Origin: Duncaniella freteri
Lineage (GTDB): Bacteria > Bacteroidota > Bacteroidia > Bacteroidales > Muribaculaceae
Direction of reading: 5' to 3'
Assembly: GCF_004766125.1 (NCBI RefSeq)
Contig: NZ_SJSA01000001.1
Coordinates: 496,001-560,000, forward strand
Length of the DNA: 64,000 nucleotides
This document shows, piece by piece, positions 27,727 through 36,067 of this stretch. The translations under genes and the position numbers were made by a program. The stretch's first letter is position 1, and each line of letters starts with the position of its first letter. Under the pieces are notes generated by a model. The model did no database searches. It worked only from the letters and a program-made list of their open reading frames with translations, and was not told where the DNA came from.

Positions 27727-28584
27727 TCAGATGCCCTGGAGCTTGAACTGGATCGGGAGTGTGTACCACACGTTCACTGCGTGACCGTTCATCTTACCGG
27801 GGACGAACTTGGGAAGTGACTTAACCACGCGGACTGCCTCTTTGTCGAGGTCGGGGTCCTTGCCGCGGACAACTTTTACTTCACCAACAGCACCGGTCTT
27901 TGTAACGACGAACTGTACGACCACGCGGCCCTGGATATTGTTTTCCTGAGCCATGGCCGGGTAGCGGATGTGCTCAGCCACGTACTTGAGGAGCGCGGCC
28001 TCGCCACCGGGGAACTGGGGTTTCTGCTCAACGACGTCGAATACCTTGTTATCGTCGACAGGTTCGGGCTTCTTCTCCTCTACGATTACCTCATTCTTGT
28101 GCTCACGAACCACGTTAAGGTCGTCAGTACCCTTGTCAAAGTCAGTGGTACCCACGGCTGTATCGGTGTCCTTGAGTTCGTCCTGGCTCTTGATCTCCTC
28201 GACAACTTCTTCGTCGCGGACGATAGCGAGCTCAGTGGCTTTCACAGTGTTAAGGATCTCTTCGGGGAGAGCTTCGGGAAGCTGCTCTTCCACGCGCTGC
28301 TGTTCGGGTTCTTCCGGCTCGTCGTCCTCAACGTCCTCGGTAGAGTAGTCGATGAGGGCCTGCTCGACCTGGTCCTCGGGGCGTGCGTCATTCTTCTGAA
28401 GCACGGTGTTGGCGAGGAGTCCGAGAAGAGCAACGATGAAGAGAACCACAAGGATCACAAGCATTGCGCGGTTGTGACGCTTAGCGGAAGCCTTTCGGAG
28501 GGTGTATGCTCCGAAGTTCTTGTTCTTGCCTTCAAATATAAGGTCAATCCATTCTGATGATGAAAGATCTACATCTTTTGCCAT
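27727..28584 (-). CDS. tonB: TonB energy-transducing protein
   Basis: 285 residues: N-terminal cytoplasmic stretch, one membrane helix (about 40-62, VILVVLFIVALLGLLAN), a long acidic Glu/Pro/Val-rich spacer (about 75-175), and a TonB C-terminal domain with PQFPGGEAALLKYV, IRYPAMAQ and GRVVVQFVVTKTGAV. It transmits the energy harvested by ExbB/ExbD to TonB-dependent receptors (SusC-type and others). It is the last gene of the exbB-exbD-exbD-tonB operon. Confidence 0.94.
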   Translation of the reverse strand: MAKDVDLSSSEWIDLIFEGKNKNFGAYTLRKASAKRHNRAMLVILVVLFIVALLGLLANTVLQKNDARPEDQVEQALIDYSTEDVEDDEPEEPEQQRVEEQLPEALPEEILNTVKATELAIVRDEEVVEEIKSQDELKDTDTAVGTTDFDKGTDDLNVVREHKNEVIVEEKKPEPVDDNKVFDVVEQKPQFPGGEAALLKYVAEHIRYPAMAQENNIQGRVVVQFVVTKTGAVGEVKVVRGKDPDLDKEAVRVVKSLPKFVPGKMNGHAVNVWYTLPIQFKLQGI

Positions 28585-28631
28585 ATTTCGTAAGAGATTT
28601 TTCGGGTTAATATATATCTATCATCAACATA

Positions 28632-29378
28632 TTACTTCGGGTTCTTCTTGAGATAGTCAAGAATGAGAGTAGAGTCGGTCTGATTGATGTTGTCGATCTG
28701 ATAACGTGAAATCTGGTTGATCTGCATCTCATCAAGAGTCGAAATCAAGCTTTCCCAAGAAGCTTCAGGAGCCGCCTTGATAATTACTACAGGACGGGTG
28801 AGAGTGGAGTCGTTACGGATCTCGCGAGCGCGAGCCTGGTAGATGGAGTCGTTGGCAGCAGAATTGTTGGGTGCGAACTCTTTTTTGCGCCAGCGAGCTT
28901 TCTCGACTTCAATCTTGTCAAGAACGAGACGGTTACGGTCGTGAAGGATCTTACGGATACCTTTCTGTACGCTGCCGTCGTTACCAATGAATTTTTCAGC
29001 CTTAAGCTTATTGTTGTCAATAAGACCGTCGCCGTCGGCATCGGCTATTTCGGGCATACCTTCATAGTAATAAACGGTGTTCATGGGGCGTCCGGTGTCA
29101 TCTTTCTTGACTGATCCGTCGGCATTACGATCTGTCGCAAGGATTAGTGTGATAGCCTCTGATTCCTTAGCTTTGTTCATCTCCTGCTGCTCAACTTTCT
29201 CATTCGAGGGGAGTGAGATGGTGAGAGTCTGAGACTTGATCATTGTGGTACAAAGCATGAAGAATGTGATCAGAAGCATATTCATATCCACCATGGGTGT
29301 GAAGTCCACATGGATCGACATTTTCTTCTGGGCACCTTTTTTCTTTTTGCCCTTGTCTGATTGTTCGATTTGTGCCAT
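28632..29378 (-). CDS. exbD: ExbD/TolR-family biopolymer transport protein (second copy)
   Basis: 248 residues. A short lysine-rich cytoplasmic N-terminus is followed by one membrane helix with the conserved Asp (SIHVDFTPMVDMNMLLITFF). The periplasmic part is extended (about 110 residues longer than E. coli ExbD) and contains an acidic, lysine-rich insert. The membrane Asp is the proton path residue of the stator. It follows the first exbD copy by 7 bp. The two copies are not close in sequence outside the helix, so they may form a mixed assembly. Confidence 0.9.
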   Translation of the reverse strand: MAQIEQSDKGKKKKGAQKKMSIHVDFTPMVDMNMLLITFFMLCTTMIKSQTLTISLPSNEKVEQQEMNKAKESEAITLILATDRNADGSVKKDDTGRPMNTVYYYEGMPEIADADGDGLIDNNKLKAEKFIGNDGSVQKGIRKILHDRNRLVLDKIEVEKARWRKKEFAPNNSAANDSIYQARAREIRNDSTLTRPVVIIKAAPEASWESLISTLDEMQINQISRYQIDNINQTDSTLILDYLKKNPK

Positions 29379-29385
29379 GGTGTGA

Positions 29386-30102
29386 TTAATCTTGCTCTGT
29401 TTTAAGTGCTGTCATGATGCTGAAGCGGTTCATCTTAAGAGTCTGGAGGTTGTCAAGGACATCCTGAACTACATCGTAGGGGGTGTCTTTGTCAGCCTTC
29501 ACAGCGATACCTTCGCCTTTCTTCATGGCTTTCTGAAGGTTGTCGTTGCCAGAGTTGTAGATGGCGCGCATCCAGATTTGGAACTCATTGAGGTGCTCCA
29601 TGTCCTTGTTGTCATTCACCGGGATACCTACCCCTTTCTGGGTCATATCGGAGATGAACTTGTCCTGCTCGGTCTGAGACATTGCGAGGAATTGGTGAAG
29701 GACTTGGAAGGGTACTCCAAACATGTTTATTTTGGAGAATGCTTCACGATCCTGTGCTGATAGCTGCACCTGATTGCTTGGGTGCTGCTTGTTGTAAAGC
29801 GTTACTGCTTCATCGAGGATGGTCTTGCGAAGAGCCTCGGTTCCCCATGTGTCCTTGAGTTCGGCATCAGCGTCACCGGCAATGGAGATAAAGACTTTTC
29901 CTTCGGGGCTAACGAGTACCGATGCCAGGTTGGCGGTGGGCACTTTCTGCTCCGATACAGATGAAGGCGTCAACACTGTGACGGGCTCCTTCTGAAGGAA
30001 GGTCGATGTCAACATGAAGAAAGTAAGCAAGAGCACAGTCACGTCACTCATCGCGGTCATGTCGATGAGGGTGCTTTTTCTCTTAATTTTTACTTTTCCC
30101 AT
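29386..30102 (-). CDS. exbD: ExbD/TolR-family biopolymer transport protein (first copy)
   Basis: 238 residues with a short basic N-terminus and one helix carrying the conserved Asp (IDMTAMSDVTVLLLTFFML). The large periplasmic region includes segments unique to Bacteroidetes ExbD proteins. It sits between exbB (73 bp upstream) and the second exbD. Paired exbD copies are usual in Bacteroidetes operons of this type. Confidence 0.9.
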   Translation of the reverse strand: MGKVKIKRKSTLIDMTAMSDVTVLLLTFFMLTSTFLQKEPVTVLTPSSVSEQKVPTANLASVLVSPEGKVFISIAGDADAELKDTWGTEALRKTILDEAVTLYNKQHPSNQVQLSAQDREAFSKINMFGVPFQVLHQFLAMSQTEQDKFISDMTQKGVGIPVNDNKDMEHLNEFQIWMRAIYNSGNDNLQKAMKKGEGIAVKADKDTPYDVVQDVLDNLQTLKMNRFSIMTALKTEQD

Positions 30103-30175
30103 ATTACGTTATCGGTTGAAGAGTTGTTTTTTGAAAAAGATTGTTGTTTTATCTTCTTGATAAAGTAATGTGGAA

Positions 30176-30994
30176 TTAGTGAGAAGCGGCAAATGTCTGC
30201 ACGATTGAGAAACCGATCTCGTCGATAGCGTAGGTCAGGTTGTCAATCTTGTTGGTGTAGAAGTTGTAGGAGATAACAGCGAAAGCACCAGTTGCGATAC
30301 CGAATGCGGTATTGATAAGTGCCTCAGAGATACCGGTAGAAAGTTCGGTAGAGTCAGGAGCACCAGATGCAGCAAGAGCCTGGAATGACTTGATCATACC
30401 GATCACAGTACCGAGAAGACCTACGAGAGTACCGAGAGTGGTGAGTGTAGCGACGATGGGAAGGTTCTGCTGGAGGGCGGGCATCTCAAGTGCGGTAGCT
30501 TCCTCAACAGTCTTCTGAAGATTAGCGATCTTCTGCTCCTTTGAGAGGACGGTGTTCTTGTCCATGTCCTCGTAAGAGTTGAGAGCGGCAGCGACGATAG
30601 CTGCAACAGAACCCTGCTGCTTAGCGCAGAGAGCCTTTGCACCCTGGATGTCGTTAGACACGAGGCACTTCTTAACGCCAGCGACGAACTTCTCGATAGA
30701 GCCTTTACCCTTAGCAGAAGAGAGGGCGATCCAACGCTCTACAGAAAGAACGATAACTGTGAGGAAGAGGGTCTGAAGAATAGGCACGATGAAACCACCC
30801 TTGTAGATAGTTCCCCAAAGGTCGATGGGGTGACCTTCCTCGAAGTGAGATTCGTGACCGAACCAGAAAACGAAGAGCAACACAGCTACTACGAAACAAG
30901 CGAGGATCACAAGGAACGCATTCTTGATACCGGCAACATTGCTGCCTTCTTTTTTTGCAGCCGGCTTGGCTACGGTGGGCTTTTGAGCTTCCAT
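30176..30994 (-). CDS. exbB: ExbB/TolQ/MotA-family proton channel protein
   Basis: 272 residues with three to four membrane helices. The conserved C-terminal helical pair contains LPIVATLTTLGTLVGLLGTVIGMI and the following STGISEALINTAFGI. An extra N-terminal basic Ala/Lys stretch precedes the first helix. ExbB pentamers with ExbD use the ion gradient to power TonB. It is the first gene of the operon and has an approximately 240-nt leader. Confidence 0.93.
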   Translation of the reverse strand: MEAQKPTVAKPAAKKEGSNVAGIKNAFLVILACFVVAVLLFVFWFGHESHFEEGHPIDLWGTIYKGGFIVPILQTLFLTVIVLSVERWIALSSAKGKGSIEKFVAGVKKCLVSNDIQGAKALCAKQQGSVAAIVAAALNSYEDMDKNTVLSKEQKIANLQKTVEEATALEMPALQQNLPIVATLTTLGTLVGLLGTVIGMIKSFQALAASGAPDSTELSTGISEALINTAFGIATGAFAVISYNFYTNKIDNLTYAIDEIGFSIVQTFAASH

Positions 30995-31238
30995 AATTTG
31001 AATTAACTGTTTTGTTTTGGTTTATTAGTTTATGTATTAGTTTTGATGATTTCTCGATCTTACCGGCGCACCGACCAACAGTGTCTATACACAATCAGCA
31101 TGCCTTGACATCAGGCATTCCGGTTGTTGTATCTGAGATGTGAGGGCGGGTGGCAATTCGATTTAAAGGATTAAAAGAATAGATTTATTTGCGATATGTG
31201 CCCTCTCCGTCACAGGTGGACAAGGCATAAACGGTATG

Positions 31239-31270
31239 CAAATTTAAAATGAAATTTCGGTGTTTGCAAA
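31239..31270 (-). promoter_or_regulatory. Promoter of the exbB-exbD-exbD-tonB operon
   Basis: The minus strand has TTTG (complement of 31267-31270), 20 bp, then TAAATTTG (complement of 31239-31246). It is a full consensus match, and it places the start site about 240 nt before the exbB ATG. Confidence 0.72.
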
Positions 31271-31395
31271 CGTTTTATCTCTTTTTTTATACCCATATCT
31301 CTAAAATTCATAAATTAATGCAACAATATAGCGAATTTGACACTATTTCACCATTTTTAGTCCATTCGATTTAAAGTTATTTAAAATATATTCAC

Positions 31396-31403
31396 TAACT
31401 TTG
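31396..31403 (+). promoter_or_regulatory. -7 box of the nqr operon promoter
   Basis: TAACTTTG, 45 bp before the nqrA ATG. No TTG is at the expected -33 position; the repeat copy at 31364-31376 lies there instead, suggesting help from an activator. Confidence 0.6.
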
Positions 31404-31448
31404 CCACTTCTATAATGTACAGGTAAAATACATATCTACACAAGAATA

Positions 31449-32792
31449 ATGATAAAAACCATCAATCTCAAAAAGGGGCTCAATATGCGCCTTGCAGGTC
31501 AGCTCTCCGACACCAGTGTCGCCGCCGACATCAGGCCTGCCAGGATAGCCATATCCCCTGACGATTATCCCGGATTCCTTCCGAAGCCCGAGGTAAAGGA
31601 AGGGGACACTGTGAGCCAGGGGGCTCCGCTCATGCATGACAAGAATGATCCGGATGTGAAACTCGTATCCCCTATCAGCGGCACTGTAGAGAGCATAGTC
31701 AGAGGGGCTCGCAGAAAGATTGAACGCATAGTGGTGATGCCGTCCGACGAGTGCCTGGCCGCGTCAGCAATCGATACCGCCTCAGTCAAAACAGAGGCTG
31801 ATGTGCGCAGAGCCCTGAAGAAGTCGGGACTCTGGTCTATGATGCGCCGCCGCCCCTACGATATAGTGCCAACGGACGGCGACCGTCCGCGCGACATATT
31901 CGTCACCGCCATGGACACTGCGCCTCTCGCCCTCGATCCATGCCACACAATAGCCGGCAAGGAGGCTGAGATAGCCAAGGGAGTGGAGACCCTGAAAAGG
32001 CTTACCGACGGCACCGTATATATAAGTATAGCGCAAGGGTGCAATTTCCCTGACATAAAGGGTGCGGAGATCGTTAAGTTCAACAGGCTTCATCCCGCAG
32101 GGAACCCCGGAGTGCAGATAGCCAATATAGCTCCTCTCAGCAAGGGGGAGACTGTGTGGACTCTCGACATAGCGACACTCGCCAACATCGGGCACCTGAT
32201 GCTCACAGGGAAGGTCGACTTCACAGTGACTGTGGCTATCACAGGAAGCGAGGTGGAGAATCCAAGAGCCGTCACCACAGTGCCCGGCGCGCCTATCTCC
32301 CAACTGATTGACGGCAACATCAGAAATGACAGCCGTCATCACCGCATAATCTCGGGCAATGTGCTCACAGGAGTCCCTGTAGGCGGTGACGGATACCTAC
32401 GTTACCCTTACCGTCAGGTGACTGTCATACCTGAGGGGGATGATGCAGACGAGTTCATGGGATGGGCATCGCTAAGCCCAAGGAAAATGAGCGAGAGCCG
32501 TTCGTTCTTAGGCAAGCTGCTGGGCGGAAGATTCTCTCCCGACGCCCGCCTCAACGGCGGCAGGCGTGCCATGATAATGTCAGGCATATATGACGACTAC
32601 ATACCTATGGATATCGTGCCTGAATATCTCATCAAAGCCATTATAGCCAAGGATATAGACCGCATGGAAGCTCTCGGCATCTATGAGGTGGCCCCCGAGG
32701 ATTTCGCACTTGCCGAATATGCCGATCCTTCGAAGCTTGAACTGCAACGCATAGTGCGCGAGGGGCTTGACTATATGCGCAGCGAAGCCTAA
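31449..32792 (+). CDS. nqrA: Na+-translocating NADH:quinone oxidoreductase subunit A
   Basis: 447 residues, normal NqrA length. It starts MIKTINLKKGLNMRLAGQ and shows VKEGDTVSQGAPLMHDKN and LVSPISGTVESIVRG, a lipoyl-like domain found in NqrA and RnfC. There are no Fe-S cysteine motifs, which separates it from RnfC. NqrA is the cytoplasmic peripheral subunit that contributes to ubiquinone/menaquinone binding. It is the first gene of nqrABCDEF, 26 bp before nqrB. Confidence 0.95.
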   Translation: MIKTINLKKGLNMRLAGQLSDTSVAADIRPARIAISPDDYPGFLPKPEVKEGDTVSQGAPLMHDKNDPDVKLVSPISGTVESIVRGARRKIERIVVMPSDECLAASAIDTASVKTEADVRRALKKSGLWSMMRRRPYDIVPTDGDRPRDIFVTAMDTAPLALDPCHTIAGKEAEIAKGVETLKRLTDGTVYISIAQGCNFPDIKGAEIVKFNRLHPAGNPGVQIANIAPLSKGETVWTLDIATLANIGHLMLTGKVDFTVTVAITGSEVENPRAVTTVPGAPISQLIDGNIRNDSRHHRIISGNVLTGVPVGGDGYLRYPYRQVTVIPEGDDADEFMGWASLSPRKMSESRSFLGKLLGGRFSPDARLNGGRRAMIMSGIYDDYIPMDIVPEYLIKAIIAKDIDRMEALGIYEVAPEDFALAEYADPSKLELQRIVREGLDYMRSEA

Positions 32793-32818
32793 ACAAATCA
32801 CACGCAGAACAGAAGAAA

Positions 32819-34030
32819 ATGAAAGCTTTAAGAAATTATCTGAACCGCATAAAGCCCAACTTTGAGCCCGGAGGCAAGCTCCACAGCTTCCAAAGTGTCT
32901 TTGACGGGTTTGAGACGTTCCTCTATACCCCCAACACGACATCGACCTCGGGCGTAAACATACATGACAGCCTCGACTCCAAGCGCATAATGATCATAGT
33001 GGTGCTCGCGCTTATGCCATGCCTGCTATTCGGCATGTACAATACAGGATATCAGAACTGGCTTGCAGCAGGTGCCACGGAGTTCCCCTTCTGGCAACTC
33101 ATGATGTATGGTTTCCTCGCAGTGCTCCCGCGCATAGTTGTAGCCTACGTGGTGGGCCTCGGCATAGAATTCGCCGTAGCCCAGTGGAGGCGGGAAGAGA
33201 TCCAGGAAGGGTTTCTTGTCACAGGCATCCTGATACCGCTCATATGTCCCGTAGAGACACCTCTGTGGATGCTCGCTGTAGCGACGGCATTCTCGGTGAT
33301 ATTCGTCAAAGAGGTGTTTGGCGGCACAGGCTACAATGTGTTCAATGTGGCACTTGTGACGCGAGCGTTCCTATTCTTTGCCTATCCGGCACAGATGAGC
33401 GGCGACAAGGTGTTTGTCAGCTCCGGTTCGATACTCGGACTGGGCTACGACCTGCCCGACGGATTCACCGGTGCTACTCCGCTCGGACAGATAGCCTCAT
33501 TCGCAGGCGACAAGCTCGAACTGCTCAATCTCCGCGGCGATGTGATCTCGACATGGGACGCATTCATAGGGCTTATCCCGGGCTCGTTCGGAGAGACCTC
33601 GACCCTGTGCATCCTCATCGGCGCGGCGATACTTCTCGCCACAGGCATAGCATCATGGCGAATCATGCTGAGTGTGGTTGCCGGAGGACTGCTCATGGGA
33701 TGGATAGCCAATGTGTTCGAGACCTCGACATATCCGGCGTCGTTCCTGTCACCACTTGACCAGCTTCTATACGGAGGCTTCGCCTTTGCCGCAGTGTTCA
33801 TGGCAACAGATCCTGTCACAGCGGCAAGGACAGGAGCAGGGAAATACATATACGGACTTCTGGTGGGAGTGATGGCTGTGCTCATACGCACATACAACAA
33901 CGGCTATCCAGAGGGAGCGATGCTCGCAGTGCTCCTTGCCAACGCCCTCGCGCCACTGATAGACCATTGTGTGGTGCAGGCAAATGTGTCACGCCGCATG
34001 CGCCGTCTCAAGGAACGCGCCAAAGCTTAG
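32819..34030 (+). CDS. nqrB: Na+-NQR subunit B
   Basis: 403 residues, about ten membrane helices. The covalent FMN site is T220 in DGFTGATPLG. GGTGYNVFNVALVTRAFLFF and ATDPVTAARTGAGKYIYGLL are family motifs. NqrB forms the main Na+ channel and holds riboflavin and one FMN. It follows nqrA and precedes nqrC by 39 bp. Confidence 0.96.
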   Translation: MKALRNYLNRIKPNFEPGGKLHSFQSVFDGFETFLYTPNTTSTSGVNIHDSLDSKRIMIIVVLALMPCLLFGMYNTGYQNWLAAGATEFPFWQLMMYGFLAVLPRIVVAYVVGLGIEFAVAQWRREEIQEGFLVTGILIPLICPVETPLWMLAVATAFSVIFVKEVFGGTGYNVFNVALVTRAFLFFAYPAQMSGDKVFVSSGSILGLGYDLPDGFTGATPLGQIASFAGDKLELLNLRGDVISTWDAFIGLIPGSFGETSTLCILIGAAILLATGIASWRIMLSVVAGGLLMGWIANVFETSTYPASFLSPLDQLLYGGFAFAAVFMATDPVTAARTGAGKYIYGLLVGVMAVLIRTYNNGYPEGAMLAVLLANALAPLIDHCVVQANVSRRMRRLKERAKA

Positions 34031-34069
34031 CATCACACCACTAACTCATCGATATATACATCATATATT

Positions 34070-34774
34070 ATGAATAAACAAAGCAACACCTATACCATGA
34101 TCTATATAATAGTGCTCGTGGTGCTTGTAGGTACAGCCCTGGCCGCGACATCGCTTGCACTGAAAGGGCGTCAGCAAGAGAACATCGATGCTGACAAGAT
34201 GAGCCAGATACTCTCTGCCGCGCTTATCACCCCTGCAGAGGGAGAGACTGCCACAGACTTCAACCGCTATATCACCGAACAGTACGTGATAAACGCCCAA
34301 GGGGAGAAGATCGAAGGCGCAAAGGCATTCGACATAAATGTCGCAGCCGAAAGCAAGCTGCCAGCCGACCGCCGACAGCTGCCGGTGTATGTATGCACCA
34401 CTCAGGACGGAACTAGAAAATACATACTTCCGGTATATGGAGCAGGGCTTTGGGGCCCTATCTGGGGCTATGTGGCGTTCAATGCCGACGGCTCCACCAT
34501 ATACGGCGCATACTTCGCCCACCAGGGTGAGACCCCCGGTCTTGGAGCAGAGATCGAGAAGCCTATGTTCAGCGACCAGTTCAAGGGGAAACAGGTGATC
34601 AAGGACGGTCGTTTCCGCCCCATAGCCGTAGTCAAGGCAGGACAGCAGCCTCTTGACGGCGAGGACTATGTGGACGGCATATCAGGAGGCACCATCACCT
34701 CCAAGGGTGTCGGGTCCATGCTCGACAACTGCCTTGTGCCTTATCGCAAATTTCTCCAGTCATTAGCCGATTAA
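34070..34774 (+). CDS. nqrC: Na+-NQR subunit C
   Basis: 234 residues: N-terminal membrane helix (about 10-30), then a periplasmic FMN-binding domain. The flavinylation motif is S205-G-G-T208-I-T-S, a variant of the usual SGATxT, and T208 should carry the phosphoester-linked FMN. The GQQPLDGEDYVDGI segment precedes it. An ApbE-type flavin transferase would be needed and is not in this window. Confidence 0.95.
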   Translation: MNKQSNTYTMIYIIVLVVLVGTALAATSLALKGRQQENIDADKMSQILSAALITPAEGETATDFNRYITEQYVINAQGEKIEGAKAFDINVAAESKLPADRRQLPVYVCTTQDGTRKYILPVYGAGLWGPIWGYVAFNADGSTIYGAYFAHQGETPGLGAEIEKPMFSDQFKGKQVIKDGRFRPIAVVKAGQQPLDGEDYVDGISGGTITSKGVGSMLDNCLVPYRKFLQSLAD

Positions 34775-34796
34775 CGTGCTCTAACACATCAGAATC

Positions 34797-35423
34797 ATGG
34801 CAGAAAAGATAAAAAATACCGACGTACTGTTTAACCCTTTCTCAAAAAACAATCCCGTCGTGGTGCAGGTGCTCGGCATCTGCTCCGTACTTGCCGTCAC
34901 CGCCAAGCTTGAGCCAGCGATAGTGATGGGCATATCAGTGATCGCCGTCCTGGCTTTCGCGAACGTGATCATCTCACTCATACGCAACACCATCCCCACC
35001 AACATACGCATCATAGTGCAGCTTGTGGTTGTGGCGGGGCTTGTGGTAATAGTCGACCAGGTGCTCAAGGCGTATGCCTACAGCGCGTCCAAGCAGCTTT
35101 CGGTGTTCATAGGTCTCATCATCACCAACTGCATACTCATGGGCAGGCTTGAGGCTTTCGCCATGGGCAACAAACCATGGCCGTCGTTCCTTGACGGCGT
35201 TGGCAACGGCCTAGGCTATGCGATAATCCTCGTGATAGTGGGGTTCTTCCGCGAGCTGTTCGGCTCGGGCACACTTCTGGGATATCAGGTGATACCACAG
35301 TGGTGCTACGACAACGGATATGTCAACAACGGACTGATGATCCTACCTCCGATGGCACTCATCGTCGTGGCTTGCGTCATCTGGGTACAACGCAGTATCA
35401 ACAAAGATCTACAGGAGGACTAA
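34797..35423 (+). CDS. nqrD: Na+-NQR subunit D
   Basis: 208 residues with about six membrane helices. Family motifs are NNPVVVQVLGICSVLAVT near the N-terminus and AYAYSASKQLSVFIGLIITNC with the conserved membrane Cys (NC), which helps bind an intramembrane Fe centre with NqrE. It starts 22 bp after nqrC, and nqrE starts 3 bp after its stop. Confidence 0.95.
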   Translation: MAEKIKNTDVLFNPFSKNNPVVVQVLGICSVLAVTAKLEPAIVMGISVIAVLAFANVIISLIRNTIPTNIRIIVQLVVVAGLVVIVDQVLKAYAYSASKQLSVFIGLIITNCILMGRLEAFAMGNKPWPSFLDGVGNGLGYAIILVIVGFFRELFGSGTLLGYQVIPQWCYDNGYVNNGLMILPPMALIVVACVIWVQRSINKDLQED

Positions 35424-35426
35424 AGA

Positions 35427-36044
35427 ATGGAAAATCTCAACATATTCATCAGGTCGATATTCGTCGACAATATGATATTCGCCTATTTCTTAGGCATGTG
35501 CTCGTTCATAGCAGTATCCAAGAACGTGAAGACAGCCTTCGGGCTCGGCATAGCTGTGACATTCATGCTCGTGGTGACCCTTCCGGTCAACTACCTGCTT
35601 GAGAACTATGTGCTCCGTCCCGGTGCATTGGTGTGGCTCGGCGAGGAATATGCAACAGTGGACCTCAGCTTCCTCTCTCTCATAATGTTCATAGCGGTGA
35701 TCGCGTCGATGACACAGCTTGTAGAGATGGCAGTGGAGAAGTACAGCCCCGCGCTCTATTCGTCGCTCGGAATATTCCTACCCCTCATCGCCGTGAACTG
35801 CGCCATACTCGGAGGCTCACTGTTCATGCAGCAGCGTGACTTTCCGAGCATATGGACCGCAGTATGCGCCGGGGGCGGATGGGGGCTCGGATGGCTCCTT
35901 GCCATCACAGCCATAGCGGCGATACGCGAGCGTCTTGCCGTGTACTCCAACATCCCCCGCCCTCTCCGCGGCGTCGGCATAACATTCATAATCACCGCGC
36001 TGATGGGCATAGCGTTCATGAGCTTCCTCGGCATAAAGATCTAA
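35427..36044 (+). CDS. nqrE: Na+-NQR subunit E
   Basis: 205 residues, six membrane helices, paralogous to NqrD. It shows ENLNIFIRSIFVDNMIFAYFLGMC at the start and LPLIAVNCAILGGSLF with the conserved Cys that shares the Fe centre with NqrD. The start is preceded by an AGGAGG sequence 8 bp upstream, a strong ribosome-binding site that is unusual in this phylum. Confidence 0.95.
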   Translation: MENLNIFIRSIFVDNMIFAYFLGMCSFIAVSKNVKTAFGLGIAVTFMLVVTLPVNYLLENYVLRPGALVWLGEEYATVDLSFLSLIMFIAVIASMTQLVEMAVEKYSPALYSSLGIFLPLIAVNCAILGGSLFMQQRDFPSIWTAVCAGGGWGLGWLLAITAIAAIRERLAVYSNIPRPLRGVGITFIITALMGIAFMSFLGIKI

Positions 36045-36067
36045 ACTACTAAAACTGAACAACGACA

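Larger units (their letters stand above)
30995..31448. other. 454-bp divergent regulatory region between exbB and nqrA operons
   Basis: No coding region. It holds the exbB promoter (31239-31270, minus), a long exbB leader, the nqrA -7 box (31396-31403) and a 13-bp direct repeat ATTCGATTTAAAG at 31156-31168 and 31364-31376. The right-hand copy falls where the nqr -33 element should be; the left-hand copy is in the exbB leader. Confidence 0.7.
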
